Below, piece by piece: positions 40,477 through 51,043 of a stretch of DNA of 64,000 nt. Source of the stretch: Microvirgula aerodenitrificans DSM 15089 (GTDB lineage Bacteria > Pseudomonadota > Gammaproteobacteria > Burkholderiales > Aquaspirillaceae); contig NZ_JHVK01000001.1 in assembly GCF_000620105.1 (NCBI RefSeq), forward strand, positions 186,001-250,000, in the 5' to 3' direction. Position 1 is the stretch's first letter. The number at the start of each line of letters is the position of its first letter. The notes beneath the pieces are model-generated. The model did not search any database. It was not told the origin of the DNA and saw only the letters and a program-made list of their open reading frames with translations. The position numbers and the translations under genes are program-made.

Positions 40477-41658
40477 TCAGCCGACCGCGCGCAGGCGTCG
40501 GGCAAAGTTCTCCAGCTGGCGGATGCCGCTGGCTTCGGCGCGGGCGCACCAGTCCTGCAGTTCCTGCAGCAGCTGTTCGCGGCTGAGGCTGGAGCGCTCC
40601 CACACCCGGCTCAGATCCTGGCGCATGCGATAGATGGTGTCCAGCGTCGGGCTGACCGCCAGCGCGCGATCGAGCACATGGCGTTCGGTGCTCGGCGTGT
40701 CCCTGGCTTCCTGCTTCAGCCACACTTTCATCTTCCGGCGCAGTGTGCGGGCGCAGATGTCCGGGTGCTGGCGGCGGATGGCGTCGATCTCGGCGCGGTA
40801 GGCCGCCTTCAGTTCCCGTGCATAGCGCGACGCCAGTGCATAGCGGTTGCTGACGATGCTCTGCAGCGTGGCCAGATCGAGCTGCGGCTTCGGCGTGCCC
40901 TGCAGCAGTACCGGGTGCACGCGGCGGACCCTGGCCAGCCCGACCATTTCCATCAGCCGGATATACATCCAGCCGATGTCGAATTCATACCACTTGTACG
41001 ACAGCTTGGCCGAGGTGCCGAAGGTATGGTGATTGTTGTGCAGTTCCTCGCCGCCGATCAGGATGCCCCACGGCAGCAGGTTGGTGGCGGCGTCCTCGTT
41101 CTCGAAGTTGCGATAGCCCCAGAAGTGGCCGACGCCATTGACCACGCCGGCGGCCCAGAACGGAATCCATGCCATCTGCACCGCCCAGATGGTCAGGCCG
41201 ATCGGTCCGAACAGGATCAGGTTGAGTACCAGCAGGATGCCGACGCCCAGCGCGCTGCGGCGGGTATAGACGTTGCGTTCCATCCAGTCGTCCGGCGTGC
41301 CGTGACCGAACTTGTCCAGCAGCGCCTGGTCTTTGGCGGCTTCGCGGTACAGGTCGGCGCCCTGCCACATGACCGTCTTCAGGCCGAGAACCTGCGGGCT
41401 GTGCGGATCGTCGGCCGTTTCGCAGCGTGCATGGTGCTTGCGGTGGATGGCCGCCCATTCCCTGGTCACCATGCCGGTGGTGAGCCAGAGCCAGAAGCGG
41501 AAGAAGTGGCTGGCGATCGGGTGCAGGTCCAGCGCGCGGTGCGCCTGGTGACGGTGCAGGAAGATGGTGACGGAGGCGATGGTGACGTGGGTCACGGCCA
41601 GCGTGTACAGCACGTACCCCCACCATGGCCAGTTGACAAGGCCATTCAGGTATTCCAT
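40477..41658 (-). CDS. Acyl-CoA/acyl-lipid fatty acid desaturase (delta-9 type)
   Basis: The 393-residue membrane protein has the three histidine boxes of the stearoyl-CoA desaturase family: HRHQAH, HRKHH and HNNHH (LHNNHHTFGTSAKLSYKWYEFDIGWMYI), between about four membrane helices. It would insert a double bond into fatty acids using oxygen and an external electron donor, adjusting membrane fluidity. The C-terminal third (about 280-393) is an additional soluble helical extension that is longer than in the eukaryotic enzyme but common in bacteria. The start 41658 (MEYLNGLVNWPWWG) fits. Confidence 0.93.
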   Translation of the reverse strand: MEYLNGLVNWPWWGYVLYTLAVTHVTIASVTIFLHRHQAHRALDLHPIASHFFRFWLWLTTGMVTREWAAIHRKHHARCETADDPHSPQVLGLKTVMWQGADLYREAAKDQALLDKFGHGTPDDWMERNVYTRRSALGVGILLVLNLILFGPIGLTIWAVQMAWIPFWAAGVVNGVGHFWGYRNFENEDAATNLLPWGILIGGEELHNNHHTFGTSAKLSYKWYEFDIGWMYIRLMEMVGLARVRRVHPVLLQGTPKPQLDLATLQSIVSNRYALASRYARELKAAYRAEIDAIRRQHPDICARTLRRKMKVWLKQEARDTPSTERHVLDRALAVSPTLDTIYRMRQDLSRVWERSSLSREQLLQELQDWCARAEASGIRQLENFARRLRAVG

Positions 41659-41814
41659 TGATGTATCTCAATATTGGAGCAGAAACTCCATTCTACACAG
41701 ACTGTGAAACGGGTGGGTGCCGACGGTGCGGGTGGCGACGACCGGAGGAACGGTACACAGCGATACGCCACATTGGCTGCGCCAGCCGGGGTGAGTCGTG
41801 TAACATTCCGCGCC

Positions 41815-43434
41815 ATGTCCTCGCATACCTTTTTGTCCGTGTTCCGCAGCCGTGGCCTCAAGCAGGCCGCCGCCGGCGTCGTCGTTGCCGCCGTTGCCTG
41901 GGGCGGCGGTTCCTACTGGTTCGGCCTGAAAACCGAGCAGACGCTGGCCGAGCAGTATCGCCTGCTGCAGAGCGTGCCGCTGTTCGTGGTCAAGTCGCAC
42001 AGCTACCAGCGCGGCTGGTTCAGTTCGACCGAGACGACCGAGCTGACGTTCAACAAGAAGCTGTTCACGCCGTATCTGTCGATGCTGCCGGCCAATGCGG
42101 CCGAGTGGCTCGATACCACGGTGCGCTACACCAATCACATCAAGCACGGCCCGCTGCCGGAAATCGGCGACTTCGGCTTCCGTCCGGGACGCGCGGTGGT
42201 GACCACCGAGTTCGCGATGAGCGAACAGACGCGCAAGACGCTGCAGAAGTTCTTTGGCGACAAGCCGCCGATCACGGTCATCAACCGGCTGAACTTCGGC
42301 GGTGGCGGCACGCTGACCGCCAGCATTCCGAAATTCGACTATGAAGAGCCGCTGGCCGGGGTCAAGGTCGACTGGAAGGGGCTGGACACCCGGATCGACT
42401 ACGAGCCGGGCTACAAGGAGTACGCGGTCGACGTCAAGGTGCCGGGGCTGAATGTCGAGGCCGCGACCAAGGGCCGCGTCGCGCTGGACGGAGTGCATTA
42501 CCAGTCCAGCCATCGCCCGGGCCAGACCGGGGTGACGCTGGGCTCGTCGGAGATGTCCGTCGTCAAGGTCAGCCTCGACGCCAAGGAAAGCCTGCCGTAC
42601 GAGATCAAGCTGAACGAACTGGTGTACCTGCTGACGCGCATGCGCGTCGGCGAGTTCATCAACCCGGTGGGCGAGATCAAGCCGTCCAGGGCGGTGCTCG
42701 ACCAGCTGCGCTACCAGATCGTCACCAGCGAGCAGGACGATTTCGTCAACACCCGCGGCAAGCTGTCGTTTGCCCACCTCAGCGTGGACCAGAACAGCTA
42801 CGGGCCGATGCGGCTTGACGTGTCGGCCAACCACCTGCACGGCCCGACGCTGGTCAGGCTGGACCAGGCGCTGTCGGCGATTCCGTTCGAGGGGGTCGAG
42901 CCGGCCGCTTTGCGCCAGCAGTACATCGATACCATCAAGAAGAACGGGCTGCCGCTGCTGACCAACAATCCGAAGCTGCTGGTCAACGATTTCTACCTGA
43001 AGCTGCCGGCCGGCGAGGTCAAGGCTTCCGGCGATCTGGCGCTGAACAATCTGCGCGAGGCTGACCTGAACAAGCCGGCGGACTTCCTGGCCAAGGTCGA
43101 AGCCAATGCCAGCATCGAAGTGCCGAAGCTGACGCTGGAGTCGATGGTGGTCGCGCAGGCGCGCAATCTGTTCGTGGTCGATGAAACGGCCGAGAACCCG
43201 CCGAGCGTGGACGAGATCGACGATCTGGCCCGCAACCTGCTCGCTTCGCAACTGGAGATCTGGCAGGAAGGGCACTACCTGACCATCCAGAATGGCCAGG
43301 TCAGGACGCGGATGAACTGGAAGGACGGCAAGATGAGCATCAGCGGCAAGCCGGTGTCCATGCCGTGGCAGGAAGCGCCGCCGGCACCGGAGCCGGAGCC
43401 GGCACCACCACCTGCCGCCGCTGCCAGACCGTAA
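41815..43434 (+). CDS. DUF945 (YdgA-like) protein
   Basis: The ATG at 41815 (MSSHTFLSVFRSRG) gives 539 residues; the open frame further upstream looks non-coding. One N-terminal membrane anchor (about 17-38) is followed by the DUF945 domain: GLKTEQTLAEQYRLLQSVPLFVVKSHSYQRGWFSSTETTELTF, which is the usual family opening, and a long beta-rich body. The C-terminus is Pro/Ala-rich (PPAPEPEPAPPP). The family has no well-established function; it is presumed periplasmic and attached to the inner membrane. It is divergent from the desaturase and followed by a perfect terminator. Confidence 0.88.
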   Translation: MSSHTFLSVFRSRGLKQAAAGVVVAAVAWGGGSYWFGLKTEQTLAEQYRLLQSVPLFVVKSHSYQRGWFSSTETTELTFNKKLFTPYLSMLPANAAEWLDTTVRYTNHIKHGPLPEIGDFGFRPGRAVVTTEFAMSEQTRKTLQKFFGDKPPITVINRLNFGGGGTLTASIPKFDYEEPLAGVKVDWKGLDTRIDYEPGYKEYAVDVKVPGLNVEAATKGRVALDGVHYQSSHRPGQTGVTLGSSEMSVVKVSLDAKESLPYEIKLNELVYLLTRMRVGEFINPVGEIKPSRAVLDQLRYQIVTSEQDDFVNTRGKLSFAHLSVDQNSYGPMRLDVSANHLHGPTLVRLDQALSAIPFEGVEPAALRQQYIDTIKKNGLPLLTNNPKLLVNDFYLKLPAGEVKASGDLALNNLREADLNKPADFLAKVEANASIEVPKLTLESMVVAQARNLFVVDETAENPPSVDEIDDLARNLLASQLEIWQEGHYLTIQNGQVRTRMNWKDGKMSISGKPVSMPWQEAPPAPEPEPAPPPAAAARP

Positions 43435-43438
43435 AATG

Positions 43439-43477
43439 AAAAGCCCCCCGTTCAGTCCATATGAACGGGGGGCTTTT
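43439..43477. terminator. Bidirectional intrinsic terminator after the DUF945 gene
   Basis: A perfect 15-bp stem (AAAAGCCCCCCGTTC with complement at 43463-43477) flanks a 9-base loop. The stem ends in TTTT on the plus strand and in TTTTCATTTT on the minus strand, so it can also stop the converging CHAD gene. Confidence 0.92.
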
Positions 43478-43557
43478 CAATTGCTGCTGCAGGGATTGAA
43501 GGACGGACGCGCGAAGCGGGGTTTCCCCCACGATGACCGTCGGTGCCCCCTTTGTGT

Positions 43558-44358
43558 TCAGTCTTCGAGCGGGGCCGGTGCCAGCCGGTCGTGCATGTCC
43601 TGCCAGGCCAGCCGCGCGCGTTCCCGGCATTCGGCACGGGCCTGGCGGACCCGGGCCGCGGCCCGTTTCTGTTCTGCCTGCGGCAGGGAGGCGGCACAGG
43701 CCTCGAGGTCGCGCAGATCGCCCAGCGCATCCTGCAGCTCCCGGCACGGCGTGGCCAGCAAGGCCAGCCGGCTGTCACCGAGCAGAACCGCATAGCTTTC
43801 CGCCTGATACCGCACCCGTTTGGTCAGCAGGCGGCTGTTGTGCAGGTCCTGCGGAGCGGCATCGTCGAAGCCGCTGCGCGACAGCGCATGCGCCAGTTCG
43901 ATCTGGGCCGCGTCGCAGCCGCCGGCCAGCAGCCGGGTCAGTGCGAATTTCGGCGTTTTCGCCAGTTGCCGCGGCAGCCGCTCGCGCAGCAGGTTCAGAT
44001 CGCGCTTGAGCCGGCCGCTTTTCAGGGCCCTGCGCAGGCGGGCGGCATCCTTGCGCCGGGGCGACGGCGGCGGCAGGTCCGGTGCCAGGCGCGACAGCCA
44101 TTGCTGGTGGACTTCCGCATCGCGCAGGGCATTGGTGTCCTGCACCAGCCGCTTGAGCCGGCGCTCGATGCGGCGGATGCGGGGCGTCAGCAGCGGCTGC
44201 AGCGGCCGGGTCAGGCTGCGCAGGCGGCGCAGCGCGACGCGCAGATTGTGCAGCGACTCGGCATCCTCACCGCGCAGCGCGCGCTTGCGGCACGTCCGCA
44301 TGGCATCGATGCGGTGAGCGATTTCGAGGGCAAGCAGTTTTTTCAGCGACTGGGGCAT
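43558..44358 (-). CDS. CHAD domain protein
   Basis: The 266-residue protein is one CHAD domain: two four-helix repeats rich in Arg and His, with ESLHNLRVALRRLRSLTRPL in the first and LHNSRLLTKRVRYQAESYAVLL in the second. CHAD proteins bind polyphosphate through these conserved basic residues. No triphosphate tunnel (CYTH) domain is attached, which separates it from longer ygiF-type proteins. It is isolated, 173 bases from the divergent cysK. The only other polyphosphate gene in the window is ppx at the far end. Confidence 0.92.
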   Translation of the reverse strand: MPQSLKKLLALEIAHRIDAMRTCRKRALRGEDAESLHNLRVALRRLRSLTRPLQPLLTPRIRRIERRLKRLVQDTNALRDAEVHQQWLSRLAPDLPPPSPRRKDAARLRRALKSGRLKRDLNLLRERLPRQLAKTPKFALTRLLAGGCDAAQIELAHALSRSGFDDAAPQDLHNSRLLTKRVRYQAESYAVLLGDSRLALLATPCRELQDALGDLRDLEACAASLPQAEQKRAAARVRQARAECRERARLAWQDMHDRLAPAPLED

Positions 44359-44531
44359 GGTGTGACTCTCGGTCGGGCAGCGTGGGCCGGTCCATTGGGC
44401 AACAACATGCAGGATATAGCGAATTTGCCCTAATTTAGAACAAACTGCGCGCGCGCAGTCGGCCGCAATCGGGCTAATATGCTCGTTAGAGGCTAGTCCA
44501 TGTGTGAAACCTATTTTTCAGGAATATAGAA

Positions 44532-45464
44532 ATGGCCATTGCGCAGAATGTCAGTGAACTGGTCGGCAACACGCCGCTGGTGAAACTCAACCGGGTGACA
44601 GAGGGCGCGCAGGCGACCGTGCTCGCCAAGCTGGAGTTCTACAGCCCTGCCCACAGTGTGAAGGATCGCATTGCGGTCGCCATGGTCGATGCCGCCGAAC
44701 AGGCCGGCAAGGTCAAGCCGGACACCATCTTCCTGGAGCCGACCAGTGGCAATACCGGCATTGGTCTGGCCATGGTTTGCGCCGCGCGCGGCTACAAGCT
44801 GACCATCGTCATGCCGGAAACCATGAGCCGCGAGCGCCGCATCCTGCTGAAGGCTTACGGCGCGGAACTGATCCTGACCCCGGGGCCGGACGGCATGGGC
44901 GGCGCCATCGCCAAGGCCAGTGAGCTGGCCGCGGCCGACAGCCGCTATCTGATTCCGCAGCAGTTTGAAAATCCGGCCAACCCGGAAATCCACCGCAAGA
45001 CCACGGCCGAGGAAATCTGGCGCGATACCGACGGCCAGGTCGACATCTTCGTGTCCGGCGTCGGCACCGGCGGCACCATTACCGGCGTGGGCGAAGTGCT
45101 GAAAGCACACAAGCCGGGCGTGAAGATCGTCGCCGTTGAACCGGATGCCAGCCCGGTGCTGTCTGGTGGCGCGAAGGGACCGCACCCGATCCAGGGCATT
45201 GGCGCCGGCTTCGTGCCGAAGGTGCTGAATACCGAAATCTACGACGAGATCATCCGCGTCAAGAACGACGATGCATTCTCCACTGCCCGCGCCATGGCGG
45301 CGAAGGAAGGGCTGCTGGTCGGCATTTCGTCCGGCGCCGCGACCTGGGCCGCGCTGGAGCTGGCCAGACGGCCGGAAAACGCCGGCAAGACCATCGTCGT
45401 GATCATTCCGTCGTTCGGCGAACGCTACCTGTCCACGCCGCTGTACGCCGATCTGGTCGACTGA
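44532..45464 (+). CDS. cysK: Cysteine synthase A
   Basis: The 310-residue PLP enzyme has [10 protein letters not shown], the PLP lysine in [17 protein letters not shown], substrate loop [13 protein letters not shown], the phosphate-binding [11 protein letters not shown] and [13 protein letters not shown] with the final [11 protein letters not shown] signature of CysK. It makes cysteine and acetate from O-acetylserine and sulfide in the cytoplasm. The upstream 173 bases are relatively AT-rich; I saw no clear promoter there. The regulator acoR converges, ending 3 bases from its stop. Confidence 0.95.
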   Translation: MAIAQNVSELVGNTPLVKLNRVTEGAQATVLAKLEFYSPAHSVKDRIAVAMVDAAEQAGKVKPDTIFLEPTSGNTGIGLAMVCAARGYKLTIVMPETMSRERRILLKAYGAELILTPGPDGMGGAIAKASELAAADSRYLIPQQFENPANPEIHRKTTAEEIWRDTDGQVDIFVSGVGTGGTITGVGEVLKAHKPGVKIVAVEPDASPVLSGGAKGPHPIQGIGAGFVPKVLNTEIYDEIIRVKNDDAFSTARAMAAKEGLLVGISSGAATWAALELARRPENAGKTIVVIIPSFGERYLSTPLYADLVD

Positions 45465-45467
45465 TCG

Positions 45468-47297
45468 TCAGCGGGCCCGCGCCAGCTGGCGGTACAGCCG
45501 GTTGCGCGAGATGCCCAGCGCGCGTGCCGCCGCCGAGATATTGCCGCCAAGCCGTTCCAGCGTATCGGCGACCAGCCGGTCCTGATGTTCGCAGAGGCGG
45601 ACTGCCGTGGCGGCAGGCGGCAGGCGGGGGCGGGTCGTCAGCTCATCCGGCAGGTGCTCGACATCGATCAGCCCGTCGTCGGCCAGACAGCGGGCGGTGT
45701 GCAGTACCGTCGCCAGCTCGCGCAGATTGCCCGGCCAGTCATGGCCAAGCAGCAACGCCGCCGCCGCGTCACTCAGACGCGGCGGCGGCGTTGTCGTTCC
45801 GGCTCCGAGCATCCTGCCGATCAGGGCTGCCAGATCGACGCGCTCGCGCAGGGCGGGCAGACGGATGGTCAGGCCGTTCAGCCGGTAGTACAGGTCGGCG
45901 CGGAAGCTGCCATCGTCGACCATCGCCCGCAGGTCGCGGTGGGTGGCGCAGACCAGCATGAAGTCGGTGGGCAGGGTACGGGTGCTGCCGAGCGGCGTGA
46001 CCGCACGTTCCTGCAGCACCCGCAGCAGTCGCGCCTGCAGGCTGGTCGGCATATCGCCGATCTCGTCCAGGAACAGCGTGCCGCGATCAGCCTGCAGCAG
46101 CTTGCCGATGCCGCCCTTGCGTCTGGCGCCGGTAAAGGCGCCTTCTTCGTAGCCGAACAGCTCGGCTTCGATCAGCGCTTCCGGAATGGCCGCGCAGTTG
46201 ACGGCGACGAACGGGCCGTCGCGGCCGGGGGTGTCGTCGTGGATGGCACGGGCGAACAGCTCCTTGCCGGTACCGGTTTCGCCGGACAGTACCACCGCCA
46301 CCTGTTTGCCCAGCACCCGCTTCAGCTTGCCGATGGCGGCATTGATGACCGGGTCGCCGGACTGCAGTGCCGACAGGGCCCGGCCGGCAACCGGTTCGAC
46401 GGCCGGAGGGCGGACCACCGGGGCGGGCGCCGGGTAGCGGCGAACCAGCCAGTCGCAGCCATCCCGGCCGCGTACGGTCCGGGACTCTGTCGCGTGAGGC
46501 AGCGCGGCCTCCGGTTCGCAACCGGCGTCGAACAGATCGGCAAACGCCGGCGGCAGCGCCCGGGGATGCAGGCCGAACAGCCGCCGCGCGGCGCGATTCA
46601 TGGCCAGCCCGCGCCCGTCCGGTGTAAAGGCCAGCAGGCCTTCCGCCGGCGTGCCGAGCCGCTGCGGCCGGTCGTCGACGGCCAGGCAGACTGCATCGGC
46701 GTGGCGGGCCAGGAACAGGCAGTGTTCCATCTGCAGCACGGCGGTCTGGACCGGCGTCAGCGGATGGAGACCGGACGACGAAGCATCGCCGGAGACATCG
46801 AGCGCACCGAGCAGGGTGCCGTCGGCATCCTCTATTGGCGCGCAGGCGCAGACCAGAAAGCGGTTGGCATCGAGAAAGTGTTCCGGCCCGCCGACCACCA
46901 GCGGGGTGCCGGTGGCCAGGGCCGTGCCGATGGCATTGGTGCCCTTGCGGCCTTCGGACCAGTCGGCCCCTGGCTGCAGGGCTACTTGTTCCGAGCGGCG
47001 CAGGAAGCGGGCGTCGCCATCGGCATGCAGCAGCAGTCCGTCCGGGCCGGACAGCACCGCCATGCAGCGCGTGCCGGCCAGCTGCCGGCACAGCTCGGTC
47101 ATGACCGGGGTGGCCTGTCGCAGCAGGGTCCGGTGCTGTTCCCGTCGCAGCTCGAGTTCCGAGCGCGGCAGGCGGTCGAGGTCGGGGGCGTCCTGGCGGC
47201 GCAGGCCGTGGGTGGCGGAACGGGCATGCGCGTGCGCGATCAGGTCGGCATGGCCGGCCAGCCGCGGGACGGGGCGCGAATCGAGTCGGGCCGTCAT
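45468..47297 (-). CDS. acoR: Sigma-54-dependent activator, AcoR type
   Basis: The 609-residue product has an N-terminal GAF-like sensor region (about 60-200, RKGTNAIGTALATGTPLVVGGPEHFLDANRFLVCACAPIEDADGTLLGALDVSG), a PAS-like segment, an AAA+ domain with Walker A GETGTGKE, intact GAFTGA loop and LFLDEIGDM, and a Fis-type HTH (GGNISAAARALGISRNRLYRQLA). This is the AcoR architecture of acetoin and alcohol regulators. There is no receiver domain, so it responds to a ligand. It is divergent from aldehyde and alcohol dehydrogenase genes that have a sigma-54 promoter, so it very probably controls them. Confidence 0.92.
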   Translation of the reverse strand: MTARLDSRPVPRLAGHADLIAHAHARSATHGLRRQDAPDLDRLPRSELELRREQHRTLLRQATPVMTELCRQLAGTRCMAVLSGPDGLLLHADGDARFLRRSEQVALQPGADWSEGRKGTNAIGTALATGTPLVVGGPEHFLDANRFLVCACAPIEDADGTLLGALDVSGDASSSGLHPLTPVQTAVLQMEHCLFLARHADAVCLAVDDRPQRLGTPAEGLLAFTPDGRGLAMNRAARRLFGLHPRALPPAFADLFDAGCEPEAALPHATESRTVRGRDGCDWLVRRYPAPAPVVRPPAVEPVAGRALSALQSGDPVINAAIGKLKRVLGKQVAVVLSGETGTGKELFARAIHDDTPGRDGPFVAVNCAAIPEALIEAELFGYEEGAFTGARRKGGIGKLLQADRGTLFLDEIGDMPTSLQARLLRVLQERAVTPLGSTRTLPTDFMLVCATHRDLRAMVDDGSFRADLYYRLNGLTIRLPALRERVDLAALIGRMLGAGTTTPPPRLSDAAAALLLGHDWPGNLRELATVLHTARCLADDGLIDVEHLPDELTTRPRLPPAATAVRLCEHQDRLVADTLERLGGNISAAARALGISRNRLYRQLARAR

Positions 47298-47435
47298 GGG
47301 CTTGTCTCCTCATCCCGGGCTCATTGACTGTGGGCGTGCCGCTCGTGCGGCATCTGCTGGCCGGGAATGCTTAGAACATTAGCACGCCCCGGCCTGGACC
47401 GCGCGCCGGGCGCCGATTCCGGCGCCCGGGTGTGC

Positions 47436-47507
47436 CGAAACGATACAGCGGTCACCCGGACTGTCCCGTCCCGGCACAGAGAATCTCCGCTGTAAGCCCT
47501 TGTTTCG
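47436..47507. promoter_or_regulatory. Candidate AcoR upstream activating sites
   Basis: CGAAAC (47436-47441) and ACAGCG (47445-47450) recur as complements CGCTGT (47488-47493) and GTTTCG (47502-47507), giving two facing sites 25 to 96 bases upstream of the -24 element. The palindrome CTGT-N11-ACAG (47461-47479) lies between. This is the place expected for enhancer sites of a sigma-54 activator. Confidence 0.45.
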
Positions 47508-47531
47508 GCTTGTTACCGGCTGTCTGGCGGG

Positions 47532-47546
47532 TGGCACGGGAATTGC
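47532..47546 (+). promoter_or_regulatory. Sigma-54 (-24/-12) promoter of the aldehyde dehydrogenase operon
   Basis: TGGCAC (47532-47537) and TTGC (47543-47546) are separated by five bases, the exact consensus spacing for sigma-54. The promoter lies 78 bases before the aldehyde dehydrogenase start and divergent from the sigma-54 activator gene. Confidence 0.9.
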
Positions 47547-47623
47547 GGATGAAGGGGGGCCTCCGCCGAAACCCCGGGCCGGTGAGGGGCCACGCCAGAA
47601 CAAGCCCGGGAGGAGAAACACCA

Positions 47624-49144
<1,521 letters not shown>

Positions 49145-49158
49145 TTTTTTCCCCTTTT

Positions 49159-49188
49159 CCCGCCACGGGGCACGCTGCCCGTGGCGGG
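49159..49188 (+). terminator. Intercistronic hairpin between aldehyde and alcohol dehydrogenase
   Basis: A perfect 11-bp stem (CCCGCCACGGG and complement, 49159-49169 and 49178-49188) with an 8-base loop sits in the 88-base gap. There is no T run after it on the plus strand, so it is more likely an attenuator or mRNA-stability element than a full terminator. Confidence 0.5.
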
Positions 49189-49232
49189 CGCACTGGCATA
49201 CCTGAAGTCAAAAACAACACAGGAGACATGGC

Positions 49233-50381
49233 ATGGCCACCACTACGTTTTTCATTCCGTCCGTCAATATCATGGGCACCGGCTGCATCAGCGAGGCCGT
49301 GGCGACCATTCGCCGCCACGGGCTGCGCCGGCTGCTGATCGTGACCGATGCCGGTCTGGCCCGTTCCGGCATGGCGGCCCGCATCCAGCAGTTGCTGGTC
49401 GATGCGGATATCCAGTCAACGGTATTCGACGGCGCCAAGCCGAACCCGACCGTGGCCAACGTCGAAGCCGGGCTGGCGGCGCTGAAGGCCGCCGACTGCG
49501 ACGCGATCGTCTCGCTCGGCGGCGGCTCGCCGCATGACTGCGCCAAGGGCATCGCGCTGTGCGCGACCAATGGCGGGCATATTTCCGACTATGAGGGCGT
49601 CGACCGTTCGACCCGGCCGCAACTGCCGCTGATCGCCATCAACACGACCGCCGGCACCGCCAGCGAGATGACGCGGTTCTGCATCATCACCGACGAGCAG
49701 CGGCACGTGAAAATGGCCATTGTCGACCGCAACGTGACCCCGCTGCTGTCGGTCAACGACCCGGCGCTGATGGCCGGCATGCCGCCGTCGCTGACCGCAG
49801 CCACCGGCATGGATGCGCTGACCCATGCGGTCGAGGCCTATGTGTCGACCGCCTCGACGCCGATTACCGATGCCTGTGCACTGAAGGCGGTCGATCTGAT
49901 TTCGCGCCACCTGCGCAGCGCGGTGGCCAACGGCGGCAATGCCGAGGCCCGCGAACAGATGGCCTACGCGCAATTCCTCGCCGGCATGGCCTTCAACAAT
50001 GCATCGCTCGGCTACGTGCATGCGATGGCGCACCAGCTTGGCGGCGTCTATGACCTGCCGCATGGCGTGTGCAACGCGGTGCTGCTGCCGCACGTGCAGG
50101 CATTCAATGCCGCCACCTCGGCGGACCGGCTTGCCGATGTGGCGCGGGCGATGGGCGGCAGCGTCTCCGGCGGCGGGCAGGCCGGTGCCGAGGCGTGCCT
50201 GACGGCGATCCGTCAGCTGTCAGAGGATGTCGGCATTCCGGCCGGTCTGAGCAGCCTCGGGGTCAAGGCGGAAGACATTCCGCTGCTGGCGGCCAATGCC
50301 CTGAAGGACGCCTGCGGGCTGACCAATCCGCGTCCGGCCAGCCAGCAGGAGATCGAAGCCCTGTTCCGCAACGCGATGTAG
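49233..50381 (+). CDS. Iron-containing alcohol dehydrogenase (type III)
   Basis: The 382-residue product has the group III fold: nucleotide loop [16 protein letters not shown] (GGGS motif), [17 protein letters not shown], and the metal ligands D in [14 protein letters not shown] and H residues in [28 protein letters not shown]. It oxidises primary alcohols or reduces aldehydes with NAD(H) and Fe2+. It follows the aldehyde dehydrogenase by 88 bases, with an AGGAGA ribosome site. The substrate is probably ethanol or a related alcohol by family. Confidence 0.93.
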   Translation: MATTTFFIPSVNIMGTGCISEAVATIRRHGLRRLLIVTDAGLARSGMAARIQQLLVDADIQSTVFDGAKPNPTVANVEAGLAALKAADCDAIVSLGGGSPHDCAKGIALCATNGGHISDYEGVDRSTRPQLPLIAINTTAGTASEMTRFCIITDEQRHVKMAIVDRNVTPLLSVNDPALMAGMPPSLTAATGMDALTHAVEAYVSTASTPITDACALKAVDLISRHLRSAVANGGNAEAREQMAYAQFLAGMAFNNASLGYVHAMAHQLGGVYDLPHGVCNAVLLPHVQAFNAATSADRLADVARAMGGSVSGGGQAGAEACLTAIRQLSEDVGIPAGLSSLGVKAEDIPLLAANALKDACGLTNPRPASQQEIEALFRNAM

Positions 50382-50434
50382 CCAGGAAAGACACCGACGT
50401 TCCTGCTGGCGTCGGTGCCCGCCCGCCGCAGGCA

Positions 50435-51043
50435 TCACCCCGGATGCCCGCGGCTGGCCATTGCCTGCCAGATCACGGCGGCGGTAATGGCATCGGTCAG
50501 CGCATCATGCCGGCCCAGCGACGGCAGGTGCAGCTCGTCGAGGATGGATTGCAGACGCAGATCGACATAGCCGTTCGGCGTCTGTTTCAGCTTCCAGTCG
50601 TAATACAGCCCGGAGACATCGATCTGCGGCTGTGGCAGACCGGTGCCGATCAGCGGGCGCACGTATTTGTTCAGCACCGCCACATCGTATTCGAGGTAAT
50701 AGCCGACCAGCGTGCGGCCGCCGATGAATTCCAGCAGGCGGCTGACCGCCTCGGCCGGCGGCAGGCCATCGGACAGGTCACTCGGGCGCAGGCCGTGCAC
50801 TACCACGCTGCCCGGCTCGGGCAGCCGCTCCGGCTTGACCAGCAGGTACAGCGATTCGCTGGCGTGAATATGGCCCGGCGTCAGCCGCACTGCGCCGATG
50901 GACAGGATCTCGGCCTCGCGCACATTCAGGCTGGTGGTTTCGCAGTCGAGGGACACATATTCGTCGGTCGGGGTATCGAGCAGGCCGAGCCATTCCGGGC
51001 GCAGGCGCCGCCGCGCCAGCGTCGTGCGCAGTTTTGCCCACAT
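50435..51043 (-). CDS. DnaQ-like 3'-5' exonuclease (DEDDh)
   Basis: The 202-residue product has the DEDDh motifs: ExoI D33 and E35 (VSLDCETTSL), ExoII in VGYYLEYDVAVLNKYV and ExoIII RHDALTDAITAAVIW with histidine and aspartate. It resembles the proofreading epsilon subunit but lacks the polymerase-binding tail, so it is a stand-alone exonuclease. Its start overlaps the stop of the cNMP/CBS/DUF294 gene by one base (TGATG), showing translational coupling. This gene pair recurs near acetate or C4-dicarboxylate regulators in many proteobacteria. Confidence 0.9.
   Translation of the reverse strand: MWAKLRTTLARRRLRPEWLGLLDTPTDEYVSLDCETTSLNVREAEILSIGAVRLTPGHIHASESLYLLVKPERLPEPGSVVVHGLRPSDLSDGLPPAEAVSRLLEFIGGRTLVGYYLEYDVAVLNKYVRPLIGTGLPQPQIDVSGLYYDWKLKQTPNGYVDLRLQSILDELHLPSLGRHDALTDAITAAVIWQAMASRGHPG

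Larger units (their letters stand above)
47298..47623. other. 326-base divergent control region between acoR and aldehyde dehydrogenase
   Basis: No gene is evident here. The region holds the sigma-54 promoter (47532-47546) and candidate activator sites (47436-47507). Its left half is GC-rich and has the inverted stretch GGGCGCCG/CGGCGCCC around 47408-47427. acoR is presumably transcribed from its left part. Confidence 0.6.

Noticed and set aside
41668-43275. 535-codon minus-strand frame over the DUF945 gene
   Set aside because: Antisense of a recognised family protein with a His/Gln/Arg-rich translation.
43439-43477. Riboswitch or attenuator before the CHAD gene
   Set aside because: The structure is a simple stem with T runs on both strands between convergent genes, sufficient as a terminator.
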